From positions 140,229 through 204,228 of the forward strand of contig NZ_MVDE01000005.1 of assembly GCF_002843385.1 (NCBI RefSeq): a DNA stretch of 64,000 nt. Direction: 5' to 3'. The stretch comes from Labilibaculum manganireducens (GTDB taxonomy: Bacteria; Bacteroidota; Bacteroidia; Bacteroidales; Marinifilaceae). A program made the position numbers and the translations under genes. The notes under the pieces are model-generated. The model saw only the letters and a program-made list of their open reading frames with translations. It did no database searches and was not told the DNA's origin. Positions 61,798 through 64,000 of this stretch are shown piece by piece (positions within the stretch are counted from its first letter, which is position 1; each line of letters opens with the position of its first letter).

Positions 61798-61834
61798 ATG
61801 TTTATAATTTTAAGTTTTTGTCATATGTAACTTA

Positions 61835-61882
61835 CCATGCCTGGATATTCATCTTCCTGTGTGTCAAAATACTTTGGCATGG
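61835..61882. promoter_or_regulatory. Long-loop inverted repeat in the nrfH-nrfA spacer
   Basis: Arms CCATGCC (61835-61841) / GGCATGG (61876-61882) with a 34-nt loop lie between the nrfH stop and nrfA start. No T-run follows, so it is not a typical terminator; it may set message stability or attenuation. Low certainty. Confidence 0.35.
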
Positions 61883-61910
61883 ACGTTTCATATGCTTAAT
61901 TATTTAGGTT

Positions 61911-62516
61911 TTATTCGTTTTCTGATTTTGATTCTTTCATATATTCCTGTAACCAATCCGGCACCGGACTTTCCGGTAGTGGAACCCTGGCGTTTGGAAC
62001 ACTGGACAGGCTATTAACCCGTCCGTGGGGAACCTCTCTGTGACATTCCCAACATACACGATCCTGTGTATTGTATGCATGCATAGGTACCTGTGATGCT
62101 AGTTTAGGATCAGTAAGTGTTTGACTGTGGCAGCGAATGCAATTGTTGTGAACAACCTTCTTGCCTTCCTCCAAAATAAAGATTACTTCAGGTTCCATTC
62201 GCAGGGCAAACATACTTGCATGCCGCAAGCCATCTTTGGCCTTAAAGAAGTACTTGTTGAATACATTGTTATGCGGAACATGACAATCATTGCAAGTAGC
62301 TACTTCGCGATGAGAACTGTGCTGGTATGTGGCAAATTGCGGAGCCATAACATGACAGTTTACGCAAGTCTCAGGATTGTCGGACAGATAGGATGCTGCC
62401 TTTGAAAGGTAGAGCACATAAAAGCCAAGTCCGACAAATATTCCCAGAGACACCAAAACAGGAAGTTTCCATTGTGGAGGTGGTGTTAGAAATTTGAATA
62501 GTTTTCTCATTAGCAA
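61911..62516 (-). CDS. nrfH: Tetraheme quinol dehydrogenase subunit NrfH
   Basis: 201 aa. One N-terminal TM (about residues 18-37) anchors it; four CxxCH hemes at CVNCH (51-55), CNDCH (75-79), CIRCH (126-130) and CWECH (155-159) form the NapC/NrfH family tetraheme module. It takes electrons from the menaquinol pool and passes them to NrfA. The start at 62516 gives a short cytoplasmic lead. A 113-nt gap to nrfA contains a hairpin, possibly separating their expression levels. Confidence 0.95.
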   Translation of the reverse strand: MLMRKLFKFLTPPPQWKLPVLVSLGIFVGLGFYVLYLSKAASYLSDNPETCVNCHVMAPQFATYQHSSHREVATCNDCHVPHNNVFNKYFFKAKDGLRHASMFALRMEPEVIFILEEGKKVVHNNCIRCHSQTLTDPKLASQVPMHAYNTQDRVCWECHREVPHGRVNSLSSVPNARVPLPESPVPDWLQEYMKESKSENE

Positions 62517-62548
62517 AAGTTTTGATGTATAGGGTTTTTCTTTTGACG

Positions 62549-63808
62549 CTATTTTTTCAAGAAATCAGGAGTAAAAACAAGCATTACCCATCCCCAGTTC
62601 TGAGTTTCGTCTTTGTCGCCACCTTTTAATACCTGCATAGAATCTGTTGCGAATAAATGAGAATAACCAGCCTTAAATAGTACATTATCTGAATATTTAT
62701 AACCAACTGAAAGATCAAGCTCAGTACCTAAATACTTATCTTGCTTATCCACTCCGCTGTATAAATCGGCTTGTGTTGAAAACAGATGAATCGCCGCAGC
62801 AAAAGATAATTTATCCTTAGCATAGTCTAATCCTCCATAAATATCCTGAAGTCCTACACTGCCAACATGGTTTCCAACATAGAAATAATCCATATGACCA
62901 TTGAATTTATGGTTGGTTCCGAATAATGGATTAAATGCTTTATTTTTTCCTGAGGCGTTTGAGTCATTACCTGAAAGAACTTCAACTCCAGCGTTACCTT
63001 TCCAAGCTTCCCCAATAGGAAACTTCATTCCAAGATTGAACATATACGCACTTAGATTGTTATCATTCCAATCTTTACCTGACTGCCCATACAATGAGCC
63101 TGTAAACGAAATTTTACCCGGACGATAGCTCATGATTGTACCAAAAGTTTGCTGATACTTGTTTACAAGATCAACTTTATCATCTACCTCATTACTGTGT
63201 TGAAAACTTAAATTCATAAACAACAAGCTGAAATCAAATTGATCGCTCTTGCGATTGTACCATGCAAACTGCATGTTCTTATAATTAGTAAAGTACAATT
63301 GTTTTGATAATGTTTCAGCATCGTTATTCACTGCCAACCCAACATGGAACTGACCATTTTCATCTGTTTTATACTTTAACAAAGCCAAATCGTGACTTCT
63401 GGCCTGTTGTGCCCACCCCACATTACCTAAAATTCTTGAATCATCATAAACCAATTCCTGACGACCCACTTTTAGGGATAAACTTTCATTAAAAATTATC
63501 TCTCCCCATGCTTCGTGAAGCATCAACTGGTTTTTATCAGACATATTTAATTGTGCAACATCTCCCCAAACCCGAACATCCTGCAGGGATAATCCTACAC
63601 GAAATTTTGAATCGTTGTAATTTAAATTAAGACGGGTACGCTGAGAGGTAAACAAAGCGGCATCGTCGGTTGAATTAAATAATGATTTTAACCCGTGGCG
63701 ATACTCTGTGCGTGGCCGGAGTTCTCCCTTAAAAGTCAACTGTGCCATTGATAGCATAGGCACCAATCCCAAAAATAGGATTAAGGATAAGCAAAATAGT
63801 TTTTTCAT
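62549..63808 (-). CDS. Alginate_exp-type outer-membrane porin
   Basis: 419 aa. Signal peptide ending SMAQ (about residue 22). The mature protein starts LTFKGELRPRTEYRHG, and LHEAWGEIIFNESLSLKVGRQELVYDDSRILGNVGWAQQARSHD is the hallmark of the alginate-export-domain barrel family; the C-terminus ends in an outer-membrane strand (WGWVMLVFTPDFLKK). In other bacteria such porins carry polyuronates, but in Bacteroidota this family sits beside nrfHA, so here it may admit nitrite or nitrate (inference). First gene of the operon, 32 nt upstream of nrfH. Confidence 0.85.
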   Translation of the reverse strand: MKKLFCLSLILFLGLVPMLSMAQLTFKGELRPRTEYRHGLKSLFNSTDDAALFTSQRTRLNLNYNDSKFRVGLSLQDVRVWGDVAQLNMSDKNQLMLHEAWGEIIFNESLSLKVGRQELVYDDSRILGNVGWAQQARSHDLALLKYKTDENGQFHVGLAVNNDAETLSKQLYFTNYKNMQFAWYNRKSDQFDFSLLFMNLSFQHSNEVDDKVDLVNKYQQTFGTIMSYRPGKISFTGSLYGQSGKDWNDNNLSAYMFNLGMKFPIGEAWKGNAGVEVLSGNDSNASGKNKAFNPLFGTNHKFNGHMDYFYVGNHVGSVGLQDIYGGLDYAKDKLSFAAAIHLFSTQADLYSGVDKQDKYLGTELDLSVGYKYSDNVLFKAGYSHLFATDSMQVLKGGDKDETQNWGWVMLVFTPDFLKK

Positions 63809-63836
63809 AGTTTAGGTATAGATTATCTATTTAAAA

Positions 63837-63856
63837 AACTGTTCATCAAAACAGTT
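63837..63856. promoter_or_regulatory. Candidate operator upstream of the nrf operon
   Basis: AACTGTT (63837-63843) and AACAGTT (63850-63856) form a 7-bp inverted repeat with a 6-nt spacer, 29-48 nt upstream of the first gene. Size and position fit a Crp/Fnr-family (e.g. HcpR-like) operator, but the sequence is not a textbook FNR box. Confidence 0.4.
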
Positions 63857-64000
63857 ATAATAAAGATTACAATGCAATACTAACCAGATTAATGATCTAT
63901 GTCAACATTAAAAGATTATTTAAATTTATTATATTTAAATTTTAATATCTTTTTATCCTTTACTATTCTTTATATTCAAGCTTTTCATATCAATAAAGAC

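Noticed and set aside
1..64000. CRISPR arrays, insertion sequences, prophage genes
   Set aside because: No regularly spaced direct repeats with unique spacers, no transposase, integrase or phage structural motifs in any frame.

Overview
The window looks like a chromosomal segment of a low-GC member of the Bacteroidota, probably a marine, facultatively or strictly anaerobic Bacteroidales/Marinilabiliales-type bacterium (inference). Evidence: type IX secretion genes (gldJ, porU, porV), a short primary sigma factor of the Bacteroidota type, many promoters with the phylum-specific -7 element TAnnTTTG, a Rho factor with a long disordered insertion, a tmRNA tag GENNYALAA, and an energy metabolism built on pyruvate phosphate dikinase, pyruvate:ferredoxin oxidoreductase and nitrite ammonification. 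I saw no transposase, integrase, prophage or CRISPR array; most of the window is core genome, with a few patches of unexplained DNA.

Layout. 1-3.5 kb: 5' part of ruvX, an outer-membrane-barrel-like protein divergent from an LVIVD-repeat lipoprotein, then a gene-poor patch with a small HTH ORF and a 21-bp tandem array. 3.5-11.5 kb: pyruvate metabolism (ppdK, a dihydroorotate-dehydrogenase-like protein lacking the usual catalytic Cys, nifJ). 11.5-20.2 kb: two AAA-type ATPases, rho, rpoD, rpe, a Lys1/alanine-dehydrogenase-like enzyme and ssrA (tmRNA). 20.6-32.1 kb: a FtsX/MacB-type ABC exporter operon (adaptor, permease, ATPase, permease, then two unknown genes) on the minus strand, preceded by a near-consensus sigma-54 promoter and divergent from a sigma-54 activator/histidine kinase pair. 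32.1-43.3 kb: an 81-aa HTH-like protein, rex, tRNA-Val(TAC), folC, PIN-PhoH, Ppx/GppA, mtaB, inositol monophosphatase, a LpxL-like acyltransferase, a family 2 glycosyltransferase, a guanidinium-exporter-type SMR protein and murF. 43.4-50.7 kb: gldJ divergent from porU-porV-ispF. 50.9-58 kb: CoA-binding protein, thioredoxin-like protein, zinc-ribbon coiled-coil protein, NIF3, MerR, M23 peptidase, alaS. 58-64 kb: a respiratory nitrite ammonification operon (porin, nrfH, nrfA, resB, ccsA).

How the genes fit together. The sigma-54 activator and kinase very probably drive the adjacent exporter, whose transcript seems to continue into two envelope-related genes of unknown function; this is the best candidate for an incompletely described system here. 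The nrf operon combines a catalytic complex, its quinol-oxidising tetraheme anchor, the system II heme-attachment machinery and an outer-membrane porin that could be the nitrite entry route. Rex (NADH/NAD+ sensor) and the anaerobic enzymes fit a fermentative or anaerobically respiring lifestyle.
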